Assembly: GCA_026988445.1 (NCBI GenBank)
Contig: JALSLF010000188.1
Coordinates: 1-19,669, forward strand
Reading direction: 5' to 3'
DNA length: 19,669 nucleotides
DNA from: Bacteroidales bacterium
GTDB taxonomy: Bacteria; Bacteroidota; Bacteroidia; Bacteroidales; NBLH01
In this document: piece after piece, positions 7,101-14,795 of the stretch
Layout: each line of letters opens with the position of its first letter
How positions within the stretch are numbered: position 1 is the stretch's first letter
Translations under genes and position numbers: made by a program
The notes under the pieces: generated by a model
The model's database searches: none
What the model saw: only the letters and a program-made list of their open reading frames with translations
Told to the model about the DNA's origin: nothing

Positions 7101-10100
7101 ATGGCAAAAGCTAAAAAATTTGGTGCTTTTTCGGGAGTTTTTACCCCTTCAATACTTACTATATTAGGTGTAATCATGTATTTACGCTTAGGCTGGGTTA
7201 TTGGTCAAGGCGGTTTAATACTCACATTTATTATTATTGCCGTTGCACATATCATTTCGGTTTCCACCGGATTAAGTATTTCGTCTATTGCTACCGATAA
7301 AAAAATCAAAACCGGCGGTATTTATTATATTCTTTCACGTAGTTTGGGTATGGCAATGGGCGGCTCCATTGGTATTGCCCTTTTTATCGGTACTGCATTG
7401 AGCATTTCGTTATACATTGTAGGTTTTACCGAAAACTTTCTTTCCATACCTGCAATAAGCAATTTTTTAGGAATGCAAGGCAGTATAAATGAAATACGAA
7501 TAGTAGGTACCGTTGTAATTATCAGCTTAGTAGTACTTGCATTTATCAGTACGGCTGTGGTTATTAAAACCCAATATTTTATTCTTGCTGCCATATTTTT
7601 ATCCTTAATATCCATAGTCTTTGGTTTCTTTGGAAATTCAAATCCCGAAACAAACGAAATATTATGGAGTCCCGCATCTGAGCATTTACCTTTTGAATAC
7701 CTTTTTGCCGTATTTTTCCCTGCCGTTACCGGATTTACTGCAGGAGTTGCCATGTCGGGCGATTTAAAAAACCCGAATAAAGATATACCGCGCGGTACTT
7801 TGGCGGCAATTATAGTAGGTTTTGCGGTATATGTTCTGTTGGCTATTGGTATAGCTGTTTTTGTTCAACGCGATGTATTATTAAACGACAGTAATTTTCT
7901 AATGCATATAGCTTGGTTTTCGCCCTTTGTGGTAGCGGGAATATGGGGAGCTACGCTATCTTCTGCCCTTGGCGGAATACTTGGCGGACCACGTATTTTA
8001 CAAGCAATAGCACAAGATAAAATACTTCCTTCATTTTTGGGTAAAGGCTATGGCGTAAACAACGAGCCGCGCAATGCCTTGCTTTTTATTTTTGCCATTG
8101 CCGAATTGGGTATTTTGGTGGGCGATTTGAATATGATTGCCGGAGTAGTTTCTATGTTTTACTTGGCTTCCTATGGATTTATTAATTTGGCATTTGCTCT
8201 GGAAAGTTTTGCAGGAGCTGATTTTCGTCCTACATTTCGTATTTCAAAATGGGTAGGAGTCATTGGTTTTGTTGCCAGTTTTGCAGTGATGTTTAAGCTG
8301 GATGCTGCGGCGATGAGTTTTGCTTTTTTAATAATGATTGGTATTTATGCTTTGCTTAAACGCAAAGAGATGCGTTCTGATTTTGGCGATGTATGGACCA
8401 GTGTATGGAACTCAGTAGCACGTTCGGCATTATACAAAATGGATAAAAACAAAATTGAAGACCGAAACTGGCAACCCAACATCATTTTGTTTAGCGGAAG
8501 CTCATCAAAAAGGCAATATCTGGTTGATTTCGGAAAAAGTTTAGTGGGAAAATTCGGGGTATTATCCAATTTTGATTTAATTGAAAACCCGAGTGCCGAA
8601 TATTTATTTCCAAAACATAAACAATCAATTAGCAACAACGGGCACAAAGAAGTAGGTATTTTTTATCGTCGCCAAACTTGTAAAGATATTTATCAAGGTA
8701 TTGAAACTATTGCGGCTACTTATGGTTTTTCAGGTATGGAACCCAATACGGTTTTAATGGGTTGGGCAAAACAAAGCAGCGAACCTGAAAAGTTTGTACA
8801 TCTGATAAAAAGTCTTAATCAATTAGATTTGAATGTTTTGTTAATGGATTACGATAAAAATCGCGGTTTTGGTACAAAATCAAGCATTGATATATGGTGG
8901 CGCGGAGAAGGACAAAATAACAACTTGGCACTTTTTTTAGCAAAATTCCTTATGTCATCGCCCGAATGGGAAAATGCGAAACTTCGCTTAATCAGTATCA
9001 GCCAATTTGAGCAACAAGGCGAAATGCTTTATAAAAAAGCACGCTACGTACTTGATGCTTTACGTATTGACGCAAACGTTCATGTAATTAATAATCAATA
9101 CAATAAACAAAGTGTATATGATATAATAAAAGAAGAATCTTTAAATACCGATTTGGTTTTTATGGGCTTACCGGATATTCATCCCGGAAAAGAAGAAAAC
9201 TTTGTACGCCAAACGAATCGTTTGCTCGGATTAATTGGCACCGTAGTTTTAGTAAAGGCTTCTACCCTATTCCGAAAAATGATTTTTATACCCGATGATT
9301 TAGTAAAAATACCGAAACTGAAACCGGAAACAAGTGTATTGAAAGAAAAAAGCAGTTTTGAGCAAATTGCAGCAAAATATAAGCTCAAACCTGAAATAGA
9401 AACTGAATTGAAGCAATTGTTTTTTGAGCTTAAAAATCTTGCCTCATTTATATCGGTAAATTATGTAAAAGCAGTTACCGGAAATTTTGCCGAAATTTTA
9501 TCGGAACACATAAAAACCATTAATAATCTATCAAATATTGAAAATAGAACTTATACACCTGAAGAAATAATTGATAAACTCTTAAAAATTGAACAAAATA
9601 CGGCACATATTATTGACGAACTTTATAAAATAAGCACCGGCGGTAAAGAAATTCAGGAACGTGCCATTGTGCAATACCAAACCGGTATCAGTAAGTTAAT
9701 TTCCGGAAAAAAAACAAAAATAGTTTTGTATTTCCGGCGCGATGAAATTGACGATTTACCCGAAAATAAAAATAGTTTAAAGCGGATTAAGCATAAACTG
9801 GCATGGAAAAGTAAGTTTACTGGTAGCGCAAAAATGGTAATTAATTATAAAAAAATACTTGAAAATCAATTGGCTTTTCATTCGAATATAGAATTTTACA
9901 CTTATTTGGCTTCTTTATTTTCACTATTTTTTGATGTTCTTACCGATATTAAAGAACTATTTCGAAAAACACAATTTTTACTTCCTGCAATTAATGAACT
10001 AAGGGTAAAGCAGCCTGAAATTAATCTACCGGAAAATAAACGAAAAGAATTTGTTAACGGAATTAAAGAAATAAATCATCAAAAAGATATTGTTTATAAC

Positions 10101-12263
10101 TATCCGGACAATCATTTGAATTTACTTTATGCAAAAATAATCGACGATTTAGCCGCTTTGTTTGAAAAGCCGGATGTTAACTTACTGGGTAATTTAAATG
10201 CAAAACAGAGGCAAGTTATCGAAACGGTAAACGAAAGACTTTATTTATTAAGCGATTTTTGGAATAGCGGCTTTCATTATTTTTTAAATGAATTAAAGTT
10301 AGACAACATTTTATCTACAATTAGTTTAAAATTATTTGAACAAATTGCCCGTTTACGCGAAGAACTTTTACAAGTACTTGATTTGAGTTTTAATGAGCAA
10401 ATTCAAACCCTATCTGAAAATCACCGGCTTGTAGAAGAAAGTTTGAATAGCAAACGAAAGAAAAAACCGGATTTAAAACCCTTAAAAACATCTGACAATG
10501 AGAGTATTTCGCTGCTACTCAACGAAATAAAAGAACAAACAATTATTGACATTAAAAAATTATATCAAAATGTGCCGGAAATTGGAACAATTACTGATAA
10601 TTTTTCAATGTCCGGATTATTTTCAAACGAACATTCTATCCGAAAACAAAAAATTCCGGCTAAACATCTTATCGAGGAAATTATAACCAATGAACTAATT
10701 GCCGAAATTTATCGACTGTTTGATTTAATGGAGAATAAAACCATTGAATTTAACAATAAAATAAAAAATTACAACAGACTGATACAATTAAGTTTAGATA
10801 AAGACAATAAGGAAATATTAGCCGGCGATTTTGAAGGTGGAGCTAATTTTTTGGGAAATAAGCATCAAACAATACAAATGCTTAAACTTGCTTTAAACGA
10901 TTTATCAAATTCACTTAAAACAAGTTTAGATAATGCATATATTAATGTAGAACATAAATTTCAATTGTTCAGTTTTAAAAAAGAAGCACAAAGCTTAAAC
11001 CAAAACATAAATACAGGCAAAAAGCTCAAATTCGCACTTATCCGAAAATATTTCGACAAATCGAAATCCATAATAGATAGACAAATTGAGCGATTTTGGC
11101 ACGAACAAAGTAAAATATTTTTGTTACGTAACTTCTTAAAAAGCAGGGATAATAAAACATTTTTTAATGCCGGAGCAATTGCACATTACGTAAACAATTT
11201 ATCTTTAAACAATAAAATACGCGAAGATTTACCTTTTTACTATCGTTATTTATTTTTAAACAGGGAATTTTTTAATAAAGAGTTTTGGTTTAATCGTGCT
11301 GATGAGCTTCTAAAAGCAAAAAAATACATAGAAAGCTATCATAATGGTATCCACGGAGCTTTAATCATTACCGGAACAGCTTATTCAGGAAAATCTTTTT
11401 TTATTCAAAAATTCATCGAAAACTTTGCCGGCAACTTAAAAGTTTATAAAATTTCAGCACAACGCGAAAAAACCATCAACAAAAAAACGCTGAATAACTT
11501 TTTGCAAAAAACAACGGGAATTACCGGCGACAGTAATAAAATTTTAAATAAAATTCCTGAAGGAAGCATTATCATAGTGGAAAATCTAGAATTATGGTGG
11601 CAAAAATCGCCAACAGGCATGCTAATTATCAATCGCTTAATTGATATAATTAAAGAGTTTGGTAATAAACATTTATTTATTTTATCAATAGACATTGATA
11701 GTTACCGGATAATAGCCAAAACAAGCAAAATAGCAACAGTTACAGCAGAAATTATTAATATGCAGCCCTTTACAGCAAAGCAATTGCAAGAAGCCATATT
11801 GTATCGTCATAATTCATCGGGATTGAAATTTATACTGGCAAACAGCTCAAAACATCAAGATGAACTCAAAGCAAAAGAATTGGCACATATTTTTCATCAA
11901 TATTTATTATTAAGTAAAGGAAATATAGGCTTAGCATTGAATTATTGGGTAGCAAACATTGTTGACTATACCGGTAATTATTTAAAAATAAAAACTCCCG
12001 AACTTATTGACAATAGTGTTTTAAGCGGCTTAAACGCTGATAGTTTATTAATTTTAAGCCAGTTTTTATTTCATAAATATTTAACAATAAGCAACTTGTC
12101 GGACATTTTACAAATAAAGCAAACAAATTTCATGGATGATTTTAATTTTTTACTACGCACAGGAGTTTTACAAAAAAAAGCAGCAAATCTTTATTTTATT
12201 AATCCGGCAGTATATATACCCATTAGGGAATTACTTATTGAAAAAAGGTATCTGATGGAATGA
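7101..12263 (+). CDS. SLC12-type cation-chloride cotransporter fused to a helical region, P-loop ATPase and winged-helix-like domain
   Basis: One uninterrupted frame of 1720 residues. Residues 1 to about 430 form an APC-superfamily permease with about 12 membrane segments; FSGVFTPSILTILGVIMYLR, GGIYYILSRSLG and TGFTAGVAMSGDLKNPNKDI (near 210-229) are hallmarks of the SLC12 (Na-K-Cl) family. Residues about 456-745 match the SLC12 cytosolic C-terminal domain (NWQPNIILFSG; PNTVLMGW; SSIDIWWRGEG). About 745-1410 is charged and mostly helical and is not recognised. A P-loop domain follows: Walker A GTAYSGKS at 1425-1432, a strand SIIIVE at 1489-1494 with Glu where Asp is usual, and a sensor-1-like strand LFILSIDID near 1524. 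Residues about 1635-1715 look like a winged helix. The transporter alone would be about 750 residues, so more than half the protein is extra. The transported ion cannot be told from sequence. Confidence 0.85.
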   Translation: MAKAKKFGAFSGVFTPSILTILGVIMYLRLGWVIGQGGLILTFIIIAVAHIISVSTGLSISSIATDKKIKTGGIYYILSRSLGMAMGGSIGIALFIGTALSISLYIVGFTENFLSIPAISNFLGMQGSINEIRIVGTVVIISLVVLAFISTAVVIKTQYFILAAIFLSLISIVFGFFGNSNPETNEILWSPASEHLPFEYLFAVFFPAVTGFTAGVAMSGDLKNPNKDIPRGTLAAIIVGFAVYVLLAIGIAVFVQRDVLLNDSNFLMHIAWFSPFVVAGIWGATLSSALGGILGGPRILQAIAQDKILPSFLGKGYGVNNEPRNALLFIFAIAELGILVGDLNMIAGVVSMFYLASYGFINLAFALESFAGADFRPTFRISKWVGVIGFVASFAVMFKLDAAAMSFAFLIMIGIYALLKRKEMRSDFGDVWTSVWNSVARSALYKMDKNKIEDRNWQPNIILFSGSSSKRQYLVDFGKSLVGKFGVLSNFDLIENPSAEYLFPKHKQSISNNGHKEVGIFYRRQTCKDIYQGIETIAATYGFSGMEPNTVLMGWAKQSSEPEKFVHLIKSLNQLDLNVLLMDYDKNRGFGTKSSIDIWWRGEGQNNNLALFLAKFLMSSPEWENAKLRLISISQFEQQGEMLYKKARYVLDALRIDANVHVINNQYNKQSVYDIIKEESLNTDLVFMGLPDIHPGKEENFVRQTNRLLGLIGTVVLVKASTLFRKMIFIPDDLVKIPKLKPETSVLKEKSSFEQIAAKYKLKPEIETELKQLFFELKNLASFISVNYVKAVTGNFAEILSEHIKTINNLSNIENRTYTPEEIIDKLLKIEQNTAHIIDELYKISTGGKEIQERAIVQYQTGISKLISGKKTKIVLYFRRDEIDDLPENKNSLKRIKHKLAWKSKFTGSAKMVINYKKILENQLAFHSNIEFYTYLASLFSLFFDVLTDIKELFRKTQFLLPAINELRVKQPEINLPENKRKEFVNGIKEINHQKDIVYNYPDNHLNLLYAKIIDDLAALFEKPDVNLLGNLNAKQRQVIETVNERLYLLSDFWNSGFHYFLNELKLDNILSTISLKLFEQIARLREELLQVLDLSFNEQIQTLSENHRLVEESLNSKRKKKPDLKPLKTSDNESISLLLNEIKEQTIIDIKKLYQNVPEIGTITDNFSMSGLFSNEHSIRKQKIPAKHLIEEIITNELIAEIYRLFDLMENKTIEFNNKIKNYNRLIQLSLDKDNKEILAGDFEGGANFLGNKHQTIQMLKLALNDLSNSLKTSLDNAYINVEHKFQLFSFKKEAQSLNQNINTGKKLKFALIRKYFDKSKSIIDRQIERFWHEQSKIFLLRNFLKSRDNKTFFNAGAIAHYVNNLSLNNKIREDLPFYYRYLFLNREFFNKEFWFNRADELLKAKKYIESYHNGIHGALIITGTAYSGKSFFIQKFIENFAGNLKVYKISAQREKTINKKTLNNFLQKTTGITGDSNKILNKIPEGSIIIVENLELWWQKSPTGMLIINRLIDIIKEFGNKHLFILSIDIDSYRIIAKTSKIATVTAEIINMQPFTAKQLQEAILYRHNSSGLKFILANSSKHQDELKAKELAHIFHQYLLLSKGNIGLALNYWVANIVDYTGNYLKIKTPELIDNSVLSGLNADSLLILSQFLFHKYLTISNLSDILQIKQTNFMDDFNFLLRTGVLQKKAANLYFINPAVYIPIRELLIEKRYLME

Positions 12264-12274
12264 ATAAAGTGGGA

Positions 12275-12317
12275 GGACAAGTTTTAACAATCCGCCGGTA
12301 GCCGGACAAGTTTTAAC
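12275..12317. repeat. Direct repeat of GGACAAGTTTTAAC
   Basis: Two exact 14-base copies at 12275-12288 and 12304-12317, 29 bases apart, lie between the transporter-ATPase gene and the MscS-like gene. The flanking CCGG-rich bases could pair locally. A reverse-complement relative (ACTTGTCCGAC) occurs near 6808. I see no clear operator logic. Confidence 0.5.
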
Positions 12318-12338
12318 CATTTAACAATAAATTCAACA

Positions 12339-13028
12339 ATGCAACAATTAACACACAATATTTTATTTCTTATACTCACAGTAACAGTAGTATTTTTTAT
12401 TTTTAGGCTACTACAAAACCTTTTGCAAAGTCTGATAAGGAATAATAAGCTAAAAACTCGTCTTGTTAAGATATTACTTTTTATTGAGTTAACGGTTTGG
12501 TTTGTTTTTTTATATCATATAACAGAAGATTTAAAGCATGAAAAACCGGTTTTATCTTTAATTTCCGGTATTTTACTGATATTAATTACTGTTTGGGCAT
12601 TTTTATTTGTATTAAAAGATTATTTTGCCGGTTTGTATTTCAAGATTTTTGAAAATTATAAAATAAATAGTCGTATCCGGTTTAATGATGATAATGGAAT
12701 AATAACGGATTTTAAAAATCGCCATCTAATTTTACAAAGTGCAAAAGGCAATATAAAAATACCTTACAGCCGTTTATTTAAAGCACAAATAGTACAATTA
12801 CCGGAAAAAAACGAAGAAGAATTTAACATCTTTTTAAGTGTAAAAAAATCGGATATTAACGAAGACTTTATTGAAAATTTACGCAATAAAATTCTTTTAA
12901 TGCCATGGATAAATTTACAATACCCGCCCCAAATAAATATTTTAGAGAAAGAAAATGAAAATATCCAAATAAAACTCGTTTTATTAGATGCCAAATTTAG
13001 AAAAAACGCAGAAGAGTATCTATGTTAA
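12339..13028 (+). CDS. Small MscS-like mechanosensitive channel protein
   Basis: The 229-residue product has three hydrophobic segments, about residues 6-30, 42-62 and 71-98. The third runs into DYFAGLYFKIFENYKINSRIRF, then NGIITDFKNRHLILQSAKGNIKIPYSRLF. This reproduces the MscS pattern in which the pore helix leads into the beta domain (typically GDxI, GxVxxIxxRxT, dGxxIxIPNsxl), although several consensus residues differ, for example PYSRL instead of PNS. The remaining residues, about 150-229, resemble the alpha/beta end of MscS proteins. It is 75 bases downstream of the SLC12-ATPase gene on the same strand. MscS channels release solutes on hypo-osmotic shock, so the pair may be an osmotic module; this link is inference. 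The protein is near the short end for the family. Confidence 0.72.
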   Translation: MQQLTHNILFLILTVTVVFFIFRLLQNLLQSLIRNNKLKTRLVKILLFIELTVWFVFLYHITEDLKHEKPVLSLISGILLILITVWAFLFVLKDYFAGLYFKIFENYKINSRIRFNDDNGIITDFKNRHLILQSAKGNIKIPYSRLFKAQIVQLPEKNEEEFNIFLSVKKSDINEDFIENLRNKILLMPWINLQYPPQINILEKENENIQIKLVLLDAKFRKNAEEYLC

Positions 13029-13071
13029 GTAATTGATTTTTAACCAAATGACAACAAGACCTTACCAATAA

Positions 13072-13093
13072 GCCCCGACAATAAAGCCGGGGC
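13072..13093. terminator. Hairpin between convergent genes, possible bidirectional terminator
   Basis: GCCCCG at 13072-13077 pairs with CGGGGC at 13088-13093 around a 10-base loop. It sits between the MscS-like gene and the convergent acyl-CoA dehydrogenase gene. There is no U tract on either side, so termination by this hairpin alone is doubtful; it also belongs to the family of AGCCCCG hairpins seen elsewhere in the window. Confidence 0.4.
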
Positions 13094-13107
13094 ATTAAGA
13101 TTTATAC

Positions 13108-14250
13108 CTATCTTTTCAATAAGCCCCTTGAAATAACAATCTTCTGTATTTCCGAAGTGCCTTCATAAATTTGCGTAAGTTTTGCATCACGCATTAATCG
13201 CTCAACATGGTATTCTTTAACGTAACCGTATCCACCGTGAATTTGAACTGCTTCGGTAGTAACTTTCATTGCGGTTTCCGCAGCTACCAGTTTTGCAATA
13301 GAACCGGCGTGCGTATAATCTTTACCTGCATCCTTCAACCAAGCTGCTTTGTACACCAATAAGCGAGCAGCTTCTATGGCAGCTTCCATATCCGAAAGTT
13401 TAAATGCAATGGCTTGATGATCAATAATTGCTTTACCAAAAGCTTTGCGTTCTTTTGCATAAGCCAAAGACAAATCTAATGCTCCTTGAGCAATTCCCAG
13501 AGCTTGCGCAGCAATCCCTATTCTACCACCATTTAAGCTACTCATAGCCAGTTTAAAACCAAAACCGTCCACTCCTATCCTATTTGCTTTAGGTACTTTC
13601 ACATCAGTAAACATTAAAGATGTGGTGTCCGAACCGCGCATCCCCATTTTATCCTCTTTAGCACCTATTTCAAAACCTTTCATTCCTTTTTCAACAATCA
13701 GTGCATTAATACCTTTGTGTCGTTTTTCGGGATGCGTTTGTGCAAAAACAATATATACCGAAGCATTTTTACCGCTGGTAATCCAATTTTTGGTACCGTT
13801 TAATAAATAATAGTCACCTTTATCTTCGGCAATAGTGCGTTGCTGTGTAGCATCCGAACCTGCTTCGGGCTCAGAAAGTGCAAAGGCACCGATAATCTCA
13901 CCTCGCGCCAGTGGTTTTAAATATTTTTCTTTTTGCTCTTCAGTACCGTAATGCTCTAAACCGTAACAAACCAATGAGTTATTTACCGACATAACTACAG
14001 ATACCGATGAGTCGATTTTTGATATTTCTTCCATTGCCAAAACGTAGGAAACGGCATCCATACCGGCACCATCGTATTTAGTATCTACCATCATACCAAG
14101 GAAACCTAATTCGCCCAGCTTTTTTATTTGTTCGGCAGGAAATTCTGCTTTATTATCTCTGTCTATTACACCTTTTAACAATTCAGTACGTGCAAAATCT
14201 TTTGCAGCTTGCTTAATCATCAGCTGCTCATCTGTTAATTCAAAATTCAT
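13108..14250 (-). CDS. Acyl-CoA dehydrogenase (short-chain/butyryl-CoA dehydrogenase type)
   Basis: The 380-residue length is normal for this FAD flavoprotein family, which forms the 2,3 double bond of acyl-CoA and passes electrons to ETF. The N-terminal helical domain starts MNFELTDEQLMIKQAAKDFA. The middle domain has the two signatures GAFALSEPEAGSDA and GTKNWITSG. The C-terminal domain has QIHGGYGYVKEYHVERLMRDAKLTQIYEGTSEIQ; Glu363 in YEGTSE aligns with the catalytic base of the short- and medium-chain enzymes. The closest family resemblance is to butyryl-CoA dehydrogenases, but chain length is not certain from sequence. It is a single gene, divergent from the aromatic operon, and no ETF gene is in the window. 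Confidence 0.93.
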   Translation of the reverse strand: MNFELTDEQLMIKQAAKDFARTELLKGVIDRDNKAEFPAEQIKKLGELGFLGMMVDTKYDGAGMDAVSYVLAMEEISKIDSSVSVVMSVNNSLVCYGLEHYGTEEQKEKYLKPLARGEIIGAFALSEPEAGSDATQQRTIAEDKGDYYLLNGTKNWITSGKNASVYIVFAQTHPEKRHKGINALIVEKGMKGFEIGAKEDKMGMRGSDTTSLMFTDVKVPKANRIGVDGFGFKLAMSSLNGGRIGIAAQALGIAQGALDLSLAYAKERKAFGKAIIDHQAIAFKLSDMEAAIEAARLLVYKAAWLKDAGKDYTHAGSIAKLVAAETAMKVTTEAVQIHGGYGYVKEYHVERLMRDAKLTQIYEGTSEIQKIVISRGLLKR

Positions 14251-14279
14251 TTTATGTAGTTTTGGTTTTTTATTTAATG

Positions 14280-14287
14280 CAAATATA
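14280..14287 (-). promoter_or_regulatory. Probable -7 box of the acyl-CoA dehydrogenase gene
   Basis: On the minus strand the bases read TATATTTG, a perfect TAnnTTTG box, 30 bases upstream of the ATG at 14250. An ATTG about 23 bases further upstream is a weak candidate for the -33 box. Confidence 0.5.
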
Positions 14288-14426
14288 CATGCTCATTCTT
14301 GATAATAAAACAATATATGAAAATATATTCATTTTTTCAGGCGAATTAAATACACCTATACAATCCTGATTATAAGGCAATTATATGAAAAGCTATGTTT
14401 TTTTTATGATTTTTCTAAAAAAAAAC

Positions 14427-14456
14427 TTTGTCAATTTAAAAATCTGTTTACTTTTG
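14427..14456 (+). promoter_or_regulatory. Promoter of the aromatic amino acid operon
   Basis: TTTG at 14427-14430 and TACTTTTG at 14449-14456 match both boxes of the Bacteroidota promoter consensus perfectly, with an 18-base spacer. The expected start near 14463 places the first leader-peptide ATG only about 14 bases into the transcript. Confidence 0.75.
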
Positions 14457-14476
14457 TTTCAACAAAACAAATAAAA

Positions 14477-14530
14477 ATGCACAAGAATTATTTTACATAT
14501 TTTTGGTTTTATTTTTTCAGCAAATCCTGA
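14477..14530 (+). CDS. Leader peptide 1 of the aromatic operon (Phe/Tyr/Trp-rich)
   Basis: The frame encodes MHKNYFTYFWFYFFSKS, 17 residues, of which five are Phe, three Tyr and one Trp, nearly all in one run (residues 5-14). A cluster of this kind directly ahead of a prephenate dehydratase gene is the signature of a translated attenuator, as in the pheA leader of enteric bacteria. The stop codon (14528-14530) lies inside the left arm of the antiterminator hairpin. A ribosome that completes the peptide should therefore block that hairpin, while one stalled earlier for lack of charged aromatic tRNA should leave it free. It is too short to be found by ordinary gene callers. Confidence 0.82.
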   Translation: MHKNYFTYFWFYFFSKS

Positions 14531-14564
14531 AAAGTATAAATCTGTGCGTTTATAATTTTCAGGA
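14525..14564 (+). promoter_or_regulatory. Antiterminator hairpin of attenuator 1
   Basis: Bases 14525-14540 pair with 14549-14564 in 15 of 16 positions (one G-A mismatch at 14534/14555) around the loop TCTGTGCG. The right arm includes 14561-14564, the first bases of the terminator stem, so the two structures compete. A shorter hairpin, 14514-14520 with 14527-14533, could sequester the left arm when no ribosome is present, giving the classical three alternative pairings. Confidence 0.7.
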
Positions 14565-14591
14565 GTTTCAAAATTGAAACTCTTTTTTTTT
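14562..14591 (+). terminator. Intrinsic terminator of attenuator 1
   Basis: GAGTTTCA at 14563-14570 pairs exactly with TGAAACTC at 14575-14582 around the loop AAAT, followed by nine T at 14583-14591. This is a clear rho-independent terminator located between leader peptide 1 and leader peptide 2, more than 200 bases before the first enzyme gene. Confidence 0.85.
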
Positions 14592-14659
14592 GGTTAAAAC
14601 TTTTTAATATTAAAATGAATAATACAACTACTTATATCGGGCAAAATAAATTTAAAAGA

Positions 14660-14713
14660 ATGAATTCATTCTTCTTTTACTTTTATTTTTGGTATTTATT
14701 CACCCGGGGATGA
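14660..14713 (+). CDS. Leader peptide 2 of the aromatic operon (Phe/Tyr/Trp-rich)
   Basis: From the ATG at 14660 the frame encodes MNSFFFYFYFWYLFTRG, again 17 residues, with six Phe, three Tyr and one Trp. An in-frame ATG at 14615 would extend it to 32 residues. I prefer 14660 because AAAAGA precedes it and the product then matches leader 1 in length and composition. The stop codon (14711-14713) follows directly after the antiterminator strand 14702-14709, so a ribosome that finishes translation should cover that strand and allow the downstream terminator to form. Stalling in the Phe/Tyr/Trp run should expose it. Confidence 0.82.
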   Translation: MNSFFFYFYFWYLFTRG

Positions 14714-14755
14714 GTAGTTAAGCTATTATATGTATAAACGAAAAAAGCCTCGGGT
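14702..14755 (+). promoter_or_regulatory. Antiterminator pairing of attenuator 2
   Basis: ACCCGGGG at 14702-14709 can pair with CCTCGGGT at 14748-14755 (eight consecutive pairs, one of them G-U), with three more pairs outside a single mismatch. The strand 14748-14755 is also part of the left arm of the following terminator, so the structures exclude each other. Confidence 0.65.
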
Positions 14756-14777
14756 TAATTAAACCTGAGGCTTTTTT
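14741..14777 (+). terminator. Intrinsic terminator of attenuator 2
   Basis: Bases 14741-14756 pair with 14762-14777 over 16 positions, with one G-U wobble (14752/14766) and loop AATTA, ending in a run of six T. The GC core is GCCTCGGG/CCTGAGGC. It lies 19 bases before the prephenate dehydratase ATG, so if it acts, expression of the whole operon depends on passing it. Confidence 0.88.
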
Positions 14778-14795
14778 CTTGTTAAAATTTATAAA

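Larger units (their letters stand above)
14251..14795. other. Divergent intergenic region holding the operon promoter and double attenuator
   Basis: The left part carries the acyl-CoA dehydrogenase promoter. From about 14288 to 14426 I see only AT-rich sequence. From 14427 onward nearly every base belongs to the promoter, the two leader peptides and the two terminator/antiterminator pairs listed separately. Confidence 0.7.

Noticed and set aside
7325..7753. 142-codon frame on the minus strand inside the transporter gene
   Set aside because: It lies opposite unmistakable SLC12 membrane segments and shows no family features of its own.
14427..14795. T-box or aptamer riboswitch before pheA
   Set aside because: Two aromatic-rich reading frames with overlapping antiterminators explain the region, and I see no T-box sequence or specifier loop.
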